Made by a program: the position numbers and the translations under genes. Positions 33,180-44,335 of a DNA stretch of 64,000 nt are shown here, piece by piece (position 1 is the stretch's first letter; each line of letters starts with the position of its first letter). The stretch is taken from the NCBI GenBank assembly GCA_035610835.1, contig CM069459.1, positions 55,161,316 through 55,225,315 on the forward strand, given 5' to 3'. The notes under the pieces were generated by a model. The model worked only from the letters and a program-made list of their open reading frames with translations. It had not been told where the DNA came from and searched no databases. The stretch is from Ophiura sarsii (Eukaryota; Echinodermata; Ophiuroidea; Amphilepidida; Ophiuridae).

Positions 33180-34400
33180 ATGATTATTATAGAGTGTCTG
33201 GATTTATTAAGGGCATCCGTGGTATCTGGATTACGGGGTTCACTATAATAAAACGAGTCTCAAATTACCTGGATATACTATGCGCAGGTGGGCCACGTTT
33301 GATAACTGGATTTTAAGGGTGTACACTCAGATAGTATCTCGGGAGGCTTTATAGAACACAGCAAACCTGACAAAGGGACTACATACTATACGTAAGGCCC
33401 CACATGCCTATTGAAGGAATAATGTATTTAATGTAAATAGGCCAAACAAAACCCGGATGGCATACATTGTGCTCAAGTACAAGCGTGGAATGGTACAAGT
33501 GATCTTGATGATAGACTCCGCCGACCATAAAACTAAACGACCGACTATAAAACTATAACGCTCAGAACGTAGGCCTATACTGAATTACCTGGATACAGTA
33601 TGTGCATAATGGGCAGTGGCGACACCAGCACCAAAATGTTAAAGGAGGAAAACGGGGTGGAGGGGTAATAAAAGAATCGGGGAGACATTTAAAATCTAAA
33701 TTTTAAGTAACTTTCAATTTTGACATAAAAATTCAACTTTTTATTATTTGGGGTACAAAATAGGTAGAAACATGCGCTGGCATGAGGTAATAACTGGGGA
33801 TATTAAAAACACGTTGATGGAGTAGGCCTACTTGGATTAGAAACATGGGTATCTGTATTATTTAAGAGCACATTGGGCCTAGGCTCATGGTGTATTAAGG
33901 GCACCATGTCACTTACATTATATCAAGGGCACTTTAGTACCTGAATTATTTAAGGACATACTCTTGATATTTATATAAACATTTATAACGCTTTGACCTC
34001 TGCCTATTGTGATAGGACTTTTACTGCCCGCTATCTTCGGCATCCGCGTTTAATTTACTTGAATATGATAAAGTAAGGGCACCTGGGTATCTCGGGATAA
34101 CGGCACACTGCAGTGGGCCTACCTTGATTAGGCCTATGTGGTATCCGGTGCATTATTAAGAGCACCTGGGGCAACTGGATTAGGGGGTAGGGCTTAGGCC
34201 TATGGGGTCCCTGGATATAATGGGACAATGGGTACCCGCATTTCAGGTCTCATGGGAGGCCTACATAGGTATCGGGAAACACAAACGTAGGCCTACCTAG
34301 ATTAAGGCACATGTATACCTGGATTATCAAAAGCACCTGCGCTATTCGGATTGTTTTAATAGGGCCCGTCTGGATTATGTATACATGTAGGACATGTTCT
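33180..34400. repeat. Decayed minisatellite (GGGCACCTGGGTATCTGGATTA type)
   Basis: Scattered, drifted copies of TTAAGGGCACMTGGG-like and TATCTGGATTA-like words occur every 25-90 bp (33193, 33225, 33305, 33830, 33900, 33930, 34075, 34120, 34165, 34205, 34300, 34320), mixed with GGCCTA words. Confidence 0.5.
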
Positions 34401-34456
34401 TGATATTATGTATCACATTTTCTTACGCTTTGTTTACTTATTCCCCGTGAAATCTT

Positions 34457-34492
34457 CTAGCGGGTCCAGCGCGAAGCGCTGGTGCCCGCTAG
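34457..34492. repeat. Strong 36-nt hairpin
   Basis: CTAGCGGG-T-CCAGCGC-GAA-GCGCTGG-TG-CCCGCTAG: 8-bp plus 7-bp stems with one small internal loop and a 3-nt cap. GC-rich in an AT-rich region. Not followed by a T-run. Confidence 0.9.
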
Positions 34493-34979
34493 TGATCATA
34501 ATATCGAAACTAAGAAAATCATGAAATTTTATAATTATGATAAATGGCGGATGTTGTTAAACTGTTTCAGATGGTAGTTAGTATATGCCTAAGTATTACT
34601 TTGATGCAAAAAAACCTGATTTCCAGGATAATTGAGGGCGCACTCCCATACATATCTCTCAATGCCCCTTTAACCACACAAAGCAATAGGGAACTGATTT
34701 GGTGGTGTGGGACCTGTAGCCAGGCATAGGAAAATAGCTGTGCACCTGCTACTAATAGTAATACCAATATTGAGATGCCATTCATTTTGATGATTGTTAT
34801 TATTAGTAAGTGTGAGATGATCAGCATTTTTGATGGATGGACATAGTGATATGCCAGAGCCCTGTATGTTGAACATTAACATAATTCTTTTCGATCACAA
34901 AATAAAAGAGATTGTGTTTTAGTTGTAGAGCGGTGTTAAGCGTTAGTGAATATGATTCTTAGATTAACCCTAAGCCATT
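34493..34979. other. No gene seen
   Basis: AT-rich. Three overlapping frames of 61-86 codons (34544-34882) lie on opposite strands and none shows a domain. Confidence 0.45.
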
Positions 34980-35085
34980 TGAGTGATTTGTAGCAATACA
35001 ACTAACAGGGGGAAACATGGGACAAATAATGACACAAAAAATAGGGTGTGCCATCCCCGGGGATCGAACACGCAGGTGATAGGGA
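34980..35085 (-). mobile_element. SINE-head fragment (B-box match)
   Basis: Minus strand reads GCGTGTTCGATCCCCGG (35055-35072), close to a B box; flanks are A/T-rich. No A box is evident. Confidence 0.3.
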
Positions 35086-35089
35086 AGAA

Positions 35090-35440
35090 AAAAAAGTTGA
35101 CTTGACCTTTCAGGGCCAGAGTCTGGGTCTGACGGTCGTTTGTTTTGTTTTTGGATTTTATTTTATTTTTTGGATTTTTTAAAATTTGAACAGGGAGATA
35201 CTACACAAAATCACGTTTTAAAGATGATTTTTTTTGTTGATTTCTTTTGTTGAATTTTTAAAAAAATTTTAAACAAGCAGATACTACTCAAAAACACGTT
35301 TTCATCTTTCTTTATTGTTATGTGCTTCTTTCAACAACAAAAAAATATTTTTTACTTTGAAAAAAAATAATAAAAAAATAGCGACATTAGATTTCCGAAA
35401 ATTCAGGTCGGTCGGAAAGGGCAATTTTTTTTTTTTTTGG
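35090..35440. mobile_element. TIR element related to 25749-26218
   Basis: Begins AAAAAAGTTGACTTGACCTT then TCAGGG, ends GGTCGGAAAGGGCAATTTTT. Interior has AACAGGGAGATACTACACAA / AACAAGCAGATACTACTCAA as a direct pair. Ends are drifted. Confidence 0.45.
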
Positions 35441-35485
35441 GGGGGGGGCTAGTGCATCTCACTGTGTGTACCTGTGCATGATTTA

Positions 35486-35672
35486 GAGAATAAAATATGG
35501 TTCGTCGATGTTTTGGTATAGAAGGCTGCCATATAATGCATAGGCTGTACCATATTTTGAGTCGTGAATGGTCGCCGCAGGCGGCCATTCACGACGATAA
35601 AAATATGGTACAGCCTATGCATTATATGGCAGCCTTCTATACCAAAACATCGACGAACCATATTTTATTCTC
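35486..35672. repeat. 187-bp near-perfect palindrome
   Basis: The outer 73 bp of each arm (GAGAATAAAATATGGTTCGT ... GGCTGTACCATATTTT) are exact inverses. After a 3/5-base bulge an inner stem GTCGTGAATGG (35561-35571) / CCATTCACGAC (35585-35595) closes. A half-copy of the same element lies at 62644-62753. Confidence 0.95.
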
Positions 35673-35951
35673 ATTCTTATATTTATCAACGTTTTTTTTC
35701 AACATTTTATTCATTGGGGGATCATTTAAGATCGTTTTGAATTAGTACACAGTGGCAAATCAACTGATTACTGTTCTAAACATCCCCACAAACAAAATCG
35801 AACAACCCATAGAAATTTTACTTTGGCGCAAGAATCTCAAGAATATGTGATTTGGTGGCCTTAGTGATCAGGTAGCCCTTAGTGATCAGATCTATTCGCG
35901 GTATACGATGGAATTTTTACTTGAAATCACTGCAAATAATTATTTAATCGT

Positions 35952-36876
35952 CATTCTTATATATTGTTTAAAATGGCAACTCATAATATCCATCAATTTC
36001 ATTGGTTTTGTTGGATACGTGCTAAAGTAGTTCCTATTTCTGGCCTGTGTGCGAACGCAAAAAGAGCCGGGGGACTTTTGAATGTTTTAATTTAATAAAT
36101 ACACCACGTAAAAATGTTTCCTTACTTTTACGGCGATTGACGCCCCAGCTCGTGGCCCTTTTCGGTAAGTTTTGTCATCTTTTCACTCCTCTATATGGCT
36201 AAATTCAGTCTCACTGAGCTCTACAAATGGTAAATTCAGGGGCGAGTGGATGGCGATCATCACGCCAGCAGCAAATGCTTGCCGCTAACGTCGGACCTTC
36301 CCATGAAATTTCTGATCACTTCATCTGGTAAATCATCACACTCCGGTTCTGGTTCTGGTTCTGGTTTTCCTTTCACATGTTTTACATCTAGGTCTCCAAT
36401 TTCAAAAGTTGCTGTGGTTTCTTCCATATTCACTTTATTGCAAGTAATTACGAATGTAGCCTAGGTCTAGGCCTATACGAATATTTATTTTATAGCAGAC
36501 GAAAATAGGCTTTTAGGCACCCTTTTTATTTGTCCTTCTATCTTTTACATGTCTTATTACTATTAGCGTTTATTCATTAAATGGACCTCTATCTTTTATT
36601 TACATTTAATTACATGCATATAACCTAATGTTGTATTGTAAAATAAGCTTACTTTTGATTTACAATAATTGACGAGTGTTTACAATTATTGACGAGGCGA
36701 TGTTTTTTAAATGTAGTTCCGGCATCATCAAAGGTGTGAATTAAGCCCCGCCCAGATCCATAGATTACCGGTCTGGTAATCTATAGCGCGTATCCAACAA
36801 AACTAACCACAGAACCAATGAAATTGATGGATATTATGGGTTGACATTTTAAACCACGCCCAATATATAAGAATAT
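35952..36876. mobile_element. 925-bp TIR element with small ORF
   Basis: Left CATTCTTATATATTG, TTTAAAATGGCAACTCATAA, TATCCATCAATTTCATTGGT then TTTGTTGGATACG (35952-36019) is matched in inverse at 36785-36876 (about 75-bp TIRs, roughly 85 percent alike). It encloses a minus-strand ORF at 36260-36427. Probably a non-autonomous or decayed DNA transposon. Confidence 0.7.
36260..36427 (-). CDS. 55-codon acidic ORF inside TIR element
   Basis: Minus-strand ATG at 36427 to TGA at 36260. The peptide starts MEETTATFEIGDLDVKHVKG, has a KPEPEPEPE run and then CDDLPDEVIRNFMGRSDVSG. Codon use and acidic, low-gap composition look more protein-like than the other frames here. It could be the N-terminus or first exon of a decayed transposon protein: AAG/GTCCGA near codon 44 could act as a donor. 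No known domain recognised; chance is not excluded. Confidence 0.3.
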   Translation of the reverse strand: MEETTATFEIGDLDVKHVKGKPEPEPEPECDDLPDEVIRNFMGRSDVSGKHLLLA

Positions 36877-37239
36877 GCAATGAGACTGGGGAATATTCAA
36901 TATTGTGTTCGGTTTCAAAATGCAGTAACTTTACCCAAAATAGGCATATCTGGTAAACGGTACCATGAAATGTCTGGATTCTTTTTGCTGATGATAGTGA
37001 ATAAATGCATCTATTGCCGCATACATTGTTTGCCTTCGTATACTGATAACAAATATTGTTGATAATTATTTTACTTTGAGTACACTTTTTTGACTCACCC
37101 TGTATTTCTTTTAATTTTCATTATTTTTTAAAAGCTATTTTGCTCAATATTCAAAATAAACCTGGCCAATACGAAGTACTTTATGACCGTGGAGTGTCAC
37201 AAATGTGAGCTATCTTCAGTAGATAGCAGATTTGCATAC
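36877..37239. other. No gene; stray mariner-type end and hairpin motif
   Basis: TTTTTTGACTCACCCTGTA at 37086-37104 matches the right end of the 58280-58941 element. GCTATCTTCAGTAGATAGC at 37210-37228 is a single copy of the dispersed hairpin. Confidence 0.6.
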
Positions 37240-38107
37240 ACTCTAAACTATCATCATTGGTCGTCTGTGGACGAAATGGAGGAAGCCCGGCCCCCCAACT
37301 CAACACAAAAGTTGGTAACCATGACTGTTCTTCATTTTTTCAAAGTACCCCTTTGCAAGGATTTTTCAACAATTTTACCCCCCTTTTTTTGCAAAAACGA
37401 GGACAAAATTGGGGTGAAAAATACCCCCTTTTTCAGTTTTCAAGGACTATCATTTCAAACACCCCTTTTCAAAGACACTTTATATACATACATTAAATAA
37501 ATAAAAACTTGTTGCTCCCAACAGTGACAGGCGTTTATAGTCCTGTGTTATAAACTGAAACTGGTGTACCCTAAATGGTGTATTTGGATTGTTACCATGT
37601 TCTAATCAAATGATTAAATCCATACTGTGATGTTTATATTGTTTTTCCTCTTCGTAAAATACCCCTTTTTTCAAATTTCGCGGAGACTGATTCATGAAAT
37701 ACCCCCTATTTTCATGATTTCGCTGTGAGTGCTGACAATCGAAAATATACCCCTTTTCCTCGATTTTTAGAACAGTCATGGTTACCAACTTTTGTGTTTA
37801 GTTGGGGGGCCGGGGGAGGAAGCATTCGCAACATACTGGGCCCAGACTTTCCTGTCATTTATGAGTTGGCGGATCTCCGGTGGATCTAAACCCATATCGT
37901 TCTTGACGGTATCAGGATACTGAAGGGGTCTTCTGCCTCTATTAGCTTTCCCACCAGGAGGAGTCCAGAAAATTAGACGGGAGATTGGCTGGTTGTTTGT
38001 TCGTATGCAGTGGCCAGCAAAACATAAACGGTGCTGCCTGATTATTGATGTTATAGAGGGATATCGCCATATACCACAGTGTTTGGGATGTGATCCCTCC
38101 CTCTAAC
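37240..38107 (-). pseudogene. LINE ORF C-terminus, frameshifted and interrupted
   Basis: On the minus strand the downstream frame (38039 to 37823) reads RQHRLCFAGHCIR, then WTPPGGKANRGRRP, DTVKNDMG and NDRKVWAQYVANAS. This is the basic tail that follows the reverse transcriptase domain in many LINEs (R-R-L-x-F-A-G-H, W-x-P-x-G-x-R-x-R-G-R, D-R-x-x-W). Upstream, HIPNTVVYGDIP (38100-38060) lies in another frame with stops between, so the gene is dead. A 529-bp MITE (37286-37814) sits between this and its last codons (37240-37277). Clade (RTE-, CR1- or other type) not assigned. Confidence 0.75.
37286..37814. mobile_element. M12 MITE inserted in LINE remnant, 8-bp TSD
   Basis: Ends CCCGGCCCCCCAACTCAACA then CAAAAGTTGGTAACCATGAC and, inverted, GTTACCAACTTTTGTGTTTA then GTTGGGGGGCCGGG. 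GGAGGAAG flanks both sides (37278-37285, 37815-37822). The interior is rich in TACCCC words. A sister copy is at 60065-60568. Eight-base targets suggest hAT-type movement, though MULE-type is possible. Confidence 0.9.
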
Positions 38108-38122
38108 TGATGTTATCTAATC

Positions 38123-38437
38123 TATAGTCACTGTCATAATGCTATGGACGAAATTCAAGCTATTTCAAGCGAGCGTATTCTGTTGTTGTTCGCGGAGTTG
38201 CATCCAGATGCATGAAATATACGCGAACAACTTTGTCGACATGCGTGTGACGATTTCACAATTAGCCAATCAAGACGCGTGGCAATTTAAAAAAGCGTCC
38301 GATAGGCACTTCCGGGTTTACGCACGAACGCTCGTATGCATGTACACACGCGTGCACGCATTATCGGAATTATTGGAATTATCGGAATGTGCACGCATTA
38401 TTGAAATTATATCCATAGCATTATCACGCTGACTATA
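38123..38437. mobile_element. 315-bp TIR element, TATAGTCA ends
   Basis: TATAGTCACTGTCATAATGC then TATGGACGAAATT at left is matched in inverse by AATTATATCCATAGCATTAT then CACGCTGACTATA at right. TA at both borders. CpG-rich inside. Abuts the LINE remnant. Confidence 0.7.
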
Positions 38438-38618
38438 CTTGTGAGTCTTTATACTCAAGAGCCAATCATTTCGTAGGTAATGCCTACAAATATCTTTTCT
38501 TCTTCTACCATGTGTCCAGAGCTGCCAACTCTTCCTGATTCTGCAGAATGTTTCTGAAAAATAAAATCTCTCGCTGATTGCAAGAAACAAATATTGGTAG
38601 CTCTGGTGTTGGAAGCTG

Positions 38619-38763
38619 TAATAGACGTTATTCGTAATTGATGGTACGTGACAAGTTACGTTATTTACTACAATTGGCCTAGCTTTCCTTATGATTAGTG
38701 ACGTCACATCGAATATGTCTCCCTCTTTAGCCTGAAATTTTCAATTATGAATAACGTCTATTG
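38619..38763. mobile_element. 145-bp inverted-repeat element
   Basis: TAATAGACGTTATTCGTAAT at left and ATTATGAATAACGTCTATT at right are inverses (about 20 bp). Confidence 0.65.
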
Positions 38764-39660
38764 TTCTCTCAAAACAATTATACAAACCTATGTGAGGATT
38801 GGCCAGTGGCAGAGGAAGCAAACATATTTAGGGGGTGGTCGAGCATCATTTTGTTTTAAAATGTTGAAGCCTGTAGAAGAAAATGCACACAAAGCGCACA
38901 ACAAAATTTCACTTTTAACTAACATGGTCCAGATAAATATTCCTGGAGCCATTTTGTGTGACAAATTGAGCTTATTTACTGAACTTGAATAATGAAACAT
39001 TGAAACTAATTATCGCGAAGCGCGCACAAATTGGCAAATTTAACACTAAAAAGGTCCAGTATGACATTATAAAATCAATTCACCTGAAATTCATTTATGG
39101 GGTCGTCCCACACATTAAAATTATGAAGGAGAGGGGGGGGGGGGGGGGGGGGGGCGTGACCCTGCATCCCCCCTCGCTTGCACCGCCTATGGGACTGGCA
39201 CTCTCTTAACCTACCCTGGATCACTCATTAATATGACATGAACACCAATAACAAATAAAGCAATAATAATTCTCCAAACCTTTAGAGCGTCACATTCTCA
39301 GCTTTTTAACTACCGTAAGTCTAGAATACAAAGACCCAGCCAATTAAGATCATCAATTAATGGCGGCGGCAAATACTGAAGAATTGCTTTATGAGTAAGA
39401 TGTCTTAATTGAGCCGTTTATGGTGTGGAGAATTAGTTGGTATGACCATGCAGGGCTCTGCTTCAATTATAATTATCTCATTATAGAGTACATTCAAAGT
39501 TCAAAGTGTCGGGCAGTCTGGAAAAAAGGCTTGATGTAAATCTTTAAGATTTATTAATCGAGCCATTTAGAGAAATATCGGTTTACGAGTTAAAAACTGT
39601 GATTTATTCATACAAACAGTTGATTGCTAATGATAAATGCTTTAGTATGTACAGTCGTCA
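38764..39660. other. No gene; G22 tract
   Basis: Uninterrupted run of 22 G at 39133-39154 followed by CCCCCCTCGCTTGCACCGCC. Frames here are short and overlap the G-run. Confidence 0.55.
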
Positions 39661-40200
39661 CTATACAGGTAATAAATGGGCTTCTAACTCTAAAAAGATA
39701 TATTCTACCTAAAAATATTAAATAATAAAGTTGTTGAGAACTTCATCTTCTTTAATATGAGATATTGCACGCTAGGATCGGGTGATTATTGAGGAAGTGA
39801 CACTCCAAAATGACAGGTGAAGTCCAATTTTCATTTTCACATTTTTATTTTCTCTACGTGGACCCATCTACGGGCACCTTATTGATTACCGGTAGTGCAA
39901 TTGAAGGATGCATGCGCAGATTGGACAGTCGGCCGTATTGTTCCGATGGATCAATACGCCACACACATGCTACCTGTAATTGCTACCTGTCATACTCTCC
40001 CCCGTGTTGAAATGTAAAATGTGAAAATGAAATTATGACTTTACCTTACATTTTGGATTGTCACTTCTTCAATATTCAACCGATCCTAGCGTGCAATATC
40101 TCATATTAAAGAAGATAAATTTCTCAACAACTTTATGATTTAATATTTTTAGGTAGGATATATATTTTTAGAGTTAAAAGTCCATTTATTACCTGTATAG
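39661..40200. mobile_element. 540-bp long-arm inverted repeat
   Basis: CTATACAGGTAATAAATGGG then CTTCTAACTCTAAAAA at left is matched in inverse by TTTTTAGAGTTAAAAGTCCA then TTTATTACCTGTATAG at right. Arms of about 190 bp (including GATATTGCACGCTAGGATCG / CGATCCTAGCGTGCAATATC) flank a 150-bp loop. Foldback-type element. Confidence 0.9.
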
Positions 40201-41204
40201 TTACTTTTTTTTGATGACGGTAGTGTTTGGACACAGCATTGTACAATTGTAAATGATTATGATAAAAGTGAACATTAAGAAAGATACACCATATACCGAG
40301 TCATTAATCTAGTATGTCTAATTGGGAAGGCTTTAAACTTGCTTTGATATTAATTTCAAGCAGCCTCAGTCCTTTTGGCACCATCATTCAATAGTCAGTG
40401 TTTCTATAACAAGTTGTTGGCCCAACTATAGGGCAATTCTTTCTTAAAAGCATTTCAATTTATCATAAGTTTTGAAAGGACAGGCCCGCTTCTTGAAAAC
40501 TAGAATGAATTTTTGAGATGTTTCAAAACTAATGGATTGTATATTGATTGTTTCGTCTCCTGTCCTTCAAAAAGCAAAACTTCTGTTCCATTTATTGTTT
40601 TGGTTAAATTTTCGCCCTTTCTTAATCTTTTTGTAATAGTAATCTTCTTATACCAACTTTGTCCATACATTGAGGAAGTTTATTGCATATGAGCCTAACT
40701 TGTAGGTGGATATATGTGATGCAATTAAGCAAAATTAGTCGAAAATATCAAAGTTCCAGTTTTCTTGTCATGCGCAATGCAACATTTTGCAGAAAATCCC
40801 ATTAAGAATCGAACATTCCAATGATACAAGGAATTGAAGGGTTTTGAAAACAATAGAAAAACAAACAAAATTCTATGCTTCGTTTGTCTGGTTTAATCTC
40901 AAAATCAACGTTTGTGACTCCTGACTCATTTTACTTGGCCACATCCCATATTTTGATCTTCAAATTAGTCCAATTATGCTACTAAATTTAGGATTTGGCA
41001 ACACCTGAAATATGTTGGAATTTGAATACGATGCCATGGAATTTTTGCCCTATTGCGCTTCATTTATTTTCACGCTTTCTGTGCTTTATAACAGTTTGAT
41101 TAACATGAAAACAGCGCAAAGTCTATGATATGTCCAAAACTCAAATTGTGAATTTATCAACATGCAAAATTGTTTAAAATTTCACAGAACGTGAAAAATC
41201 TTTG
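40201..41204. other. No gene; possible diverged M3 trace
   Basis: ATATGTGATGCAATTAAGCA then AAATTAGTCG (40713-40742) and GACTCATTTTACTTGGCCAC (40923-40943) resemble drifted M3 ends in the right orientation. Nothing else assigned. Confidence 0.35.
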
Positions 41205-41236
41205 ACTGAAAATTACCACTTTTATATTACTGTAAA
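41205..41236. mobile_element. M4 end fragment
   Basis: GAAAATTACCACTTTTATAT then TACTGTAAAG matches the right end of M4. The left part is not identifiable. Confidence 0.45.
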
Positions 41237-42421
41237 GCAACAAAATTTCACTAGCATTTTAATTTCGCTAATTTCGCTAAGACCGTTATTCTCTAAATTA
41301 AAATGCCACAGTTAAGATTTTATACATAGGTTAAACATATAGTAAGATGATTGAAATAAGTTAAGTTAAAATGCCACTAAAAGGTGGTGTTTTGCAAATT
41401 CGCTAAATTTTGATGCCGTAAAATGTCAGTGGTTTACCGTAGTTTGTTGATAACCAATTCTTCCATACAGCCAGATGGTAATGATATAACTTTGAAACTA
41501 AACCATTTCTTATGGTTTCTTTTTTCCTTCTGCATATTGCTTCTGATACCGGTTTCGCTACTAATGGATGTTCATGATGGTTTCCATGGTTACAGGTGAG
41601 TAAATCAAACAATCTCATGTTTTTTTAAATACATGAGTAATGATAATAATAACAATACCAATAATCTTCTTGCAGAATGCTCAATGAGATGCAGAGCGAA
41701 ATATATAAGTTAATGTCTGATGATCGCACAAGCAACTACCCTTCCAAATGGTATAAATGGTATGAATGAATAAATAAATAAATAAATAAATAAAATGTGT
41801 GGAGAATGGTCATCATAAATATTTGAAATAAATGCAAAAGAAACAGATTTTCTTTCCTTTTTATCACATCTAGCGGCTTTCCGTTGTTTTCCTCAGACCA
41901 TCATGCATATAAAATAGACAATAGACTTAATTTGATTGATAGGTCTTTGTGCATCAGTCATTTAATGTTTTTATGCAGCAGTAGACTTGTATACATGTGT
42001 CAAGGTTTCACTTCCATATATTCATAGAAAATTGTACTATAATCAATTACCGTAAATGATTAGTTTTATATTCTACATGTCATACTTTTCATGTACGCTG
42101 TTATTTTGTGCATCATAACAGTGCAGTTTTAAAAGGACTGCTTGGTGACATATGTCAAGGTATTAGACATAGATTTTAGCATCTTATTTCTTATTTTTCT
42201 AATTAATAAAAAACATTCATCAATAAGTACAATTTGCACACATGCACATTCACTGGTCTCAACTTTATTCCGTAATTTGATTTCGGATGGGCCTATGTAC
42301 ATTGGAATTTAAAAAAAAAAAAAAAAAGCCATACATATAAACAAATGTCTCCATTGATTTTGAAGTATTGGTTCATTAGTTTATTAAATGATGAATATAA
42401 TAACCATTATTTTGTTAATGA
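41237..42421. other. No gene; AAAT microsatellite
   Basis: (AAAT)n at about 41769-41794 and an A-run at 42310-42326. No coding or RNA gene recognised. Confidence 0.5.
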
Positions 42422-42629
42422 TACTGTAAAGGCTGAAATTTTCGCAGTGGTTTTATTTTCACGCTTTTCGGGCAAATATTTTTCCGCAAAAATGATAACA
42501 CGCAAAATTATTGTTTTCAACATTCATGCAGTGCATCCAAAACATAATTCGAAAACATAATTCGCGAAATGTCTATGATATCAAAAGGCGCGAAAATATC
42601 TTTACGCAAAAATATTGGCTTTTACAGTA
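42422..42629. mobile_element. M4 MITE
   Basis: TACTGTAAAGGCTGAAATTT then TCGC at left; AATATTGGCTTTTACAGTA at right. Interior GCG words (ACGCAAAATTATTG, TTCGCGAAATG, GCGCGAAAATATC). The 71-codon frame inside is chance. Confidence 0.8.
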
Positions 42630-42701
42630 TTTGATATGATTTCAAGTCTGTTTATATAAGATAGCATGCTAAATGTTAGATGAAATTATAAGTATTTTCA
42701 T

Positions 42702-42720
42702 GCTATCTTCAGAAGATAGC
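42702..42720. repeat. Single hairpin motif
   Basis: GCTATCTTCAGAAGATAGC: 9-bp stem around a central A. A stand-alone copy 250 bp before the main array. Confidence 0.9.
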
Positions 42721-42962
42721 AACATTTCTGTAGGATACAATTACTATAGTTTATTCAGTTCCAATTTGACGAGAAATATTTGGTTTTGATCTCTACGTAC
42801 GCAAGAATAATTCAAGCACGCAATTTTGACATGCAAGCGTACGCGTACAATTCACAATGGACCATGTTGCGTCATGAGAGCATTTTGCGCCCCACGTTCT
42901 TCTCTGAATTCATGCGCTGCTGTAAGCAGGTTCACCAATTTGAAACTGATTTAACTATAGTA

Positions 42963-44335
42963 TTTTAGTGCTTTCTTCTGAAGATAGCAAATTATCTGTA
43001 TTGTGTAATTACTAGTATTTTGATGCTTATGCTATCTTCAGAAGATAGCATATTATCTGTATTGTGTAATTACTAGTATTTTGATGCTTATGCTATCTTC
43101 AAAAGATAGCATATTATCTGTATTGTGCAATTACTAGTATTTTGATGCTAATGCTATCTTCAGTAGATAGCATATTATCTGTATTGTGTAATTACTAGTA
43201 TTTTGATGCTAATGTTATCTTCTGAAGCTAGCATATTATCTGTATTGTGTAATTACTAGTATTTTGATGCTTATGCTATCTTCAGAAGATAGCATATTAT
43301 CTGTATTGTGTAATTACTAGTATTTTGATGCTAATGCTATCTTCTGAAGATAGCATATTATCTGTATTGTGTAATTACTAGTATTTTGATGCTAATGTTA
43401 TCTTCTGAAGATAGCATATTATCTGTATTGTGTAATTACTAGTATTTTGATGCTAATGTTATCTTCAGAAGATAGCATATTATCTGTATTGTGTAATTAC
43501 TAGTATTTTGATGCTTATGCTATCTTCAGAAGATAGCATATTATCTGTATTGTGTAATTACTAGTATTTTGATGCTTATGATATTTTCAGAAGATAGCAT
43601 ATTATCTGTATTGTGTAATCACTAGTATTTTGATGCTAATGTTATCTTCAGTAGATAGCATATTATCTGTATTGTGTAATTACTAGTATTTTGATGCTAA
43701 TGTTATCTTCAGAAGATAGCATATTATCTGTATTGTGTATTTACTAGTATTTTGATGCTAATGTTATCTTCAGTAGATAGCATATTATCTGTATTGTGTA
43801 ATTACTAGTATTTTGATGCTAATGCTATCTTCTGAAGATAGCATATTATCTGTATTGTGTAATTACTAGTATTTTGATGCTAATGATGCTTATGCTATCT
43901 TCAGAAGATAGCATATTATCTGTATTGTGTAATTAGAGTATTTTGATGCTTATGATATTTTCAGAAGATAGCATATTATCTGTATTGTGTAATCACTAGT
44001 ATTTTGATCCTAATGTTATCTTCAGTAGATAGCATATTATCTGTATTGTGTAATTACTAGTATTTTGATGCTAATGTTATCTTCAGAAGATAGCATATTA
44101 TCTGTATTGTGTAATTACTAGTATTTTGATGCTAATGTTATCTTCAGTAGATAGCATATTATCTGTATTGTGTAATTACTAGTATTTTGATGCTAATGCT
44201 ATCTTCAGAAGATAGCATATTATCTGTATTGTGTAATTACTAGTATTTTTATGCTTATGCTATCTTCAGAAGATAGCACATTATCTGTATTGTGTAACTA
44301 TTAGTATGTTGCTATCTTCAGAAGATAGCATATTT
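42963..44335. repeat. 61-bp tandem array, about 23 hairpins
   Basis: Each 61-bp unit has the hairpin GCTATCTTCAGAAGATAGC (A or T at the centre and one flank) and a constant linker ATATTATCTGTATTGTGTAA then TTACTAGTATTTTGATGCT. Unit starts at 43031, 43092, 43153, 43214 show the exact period. A two-unit block with the odd TATGATATTTTCAG variant occurs twice (about 43570 and 43950), indicating a roughly 380-bp secondary duplication. Confidence 0.95.

Noticed and set aside
38139..38707. Overlapping 97- and 129-codon frames on opposite strands
   Set aside because: They span the ends of two inverted-repeat elements and have no recognisable domain.
42963..44335. microRNA cluster
   Set aside because: Stems of 9 bp are far too short for miRNA precursors.
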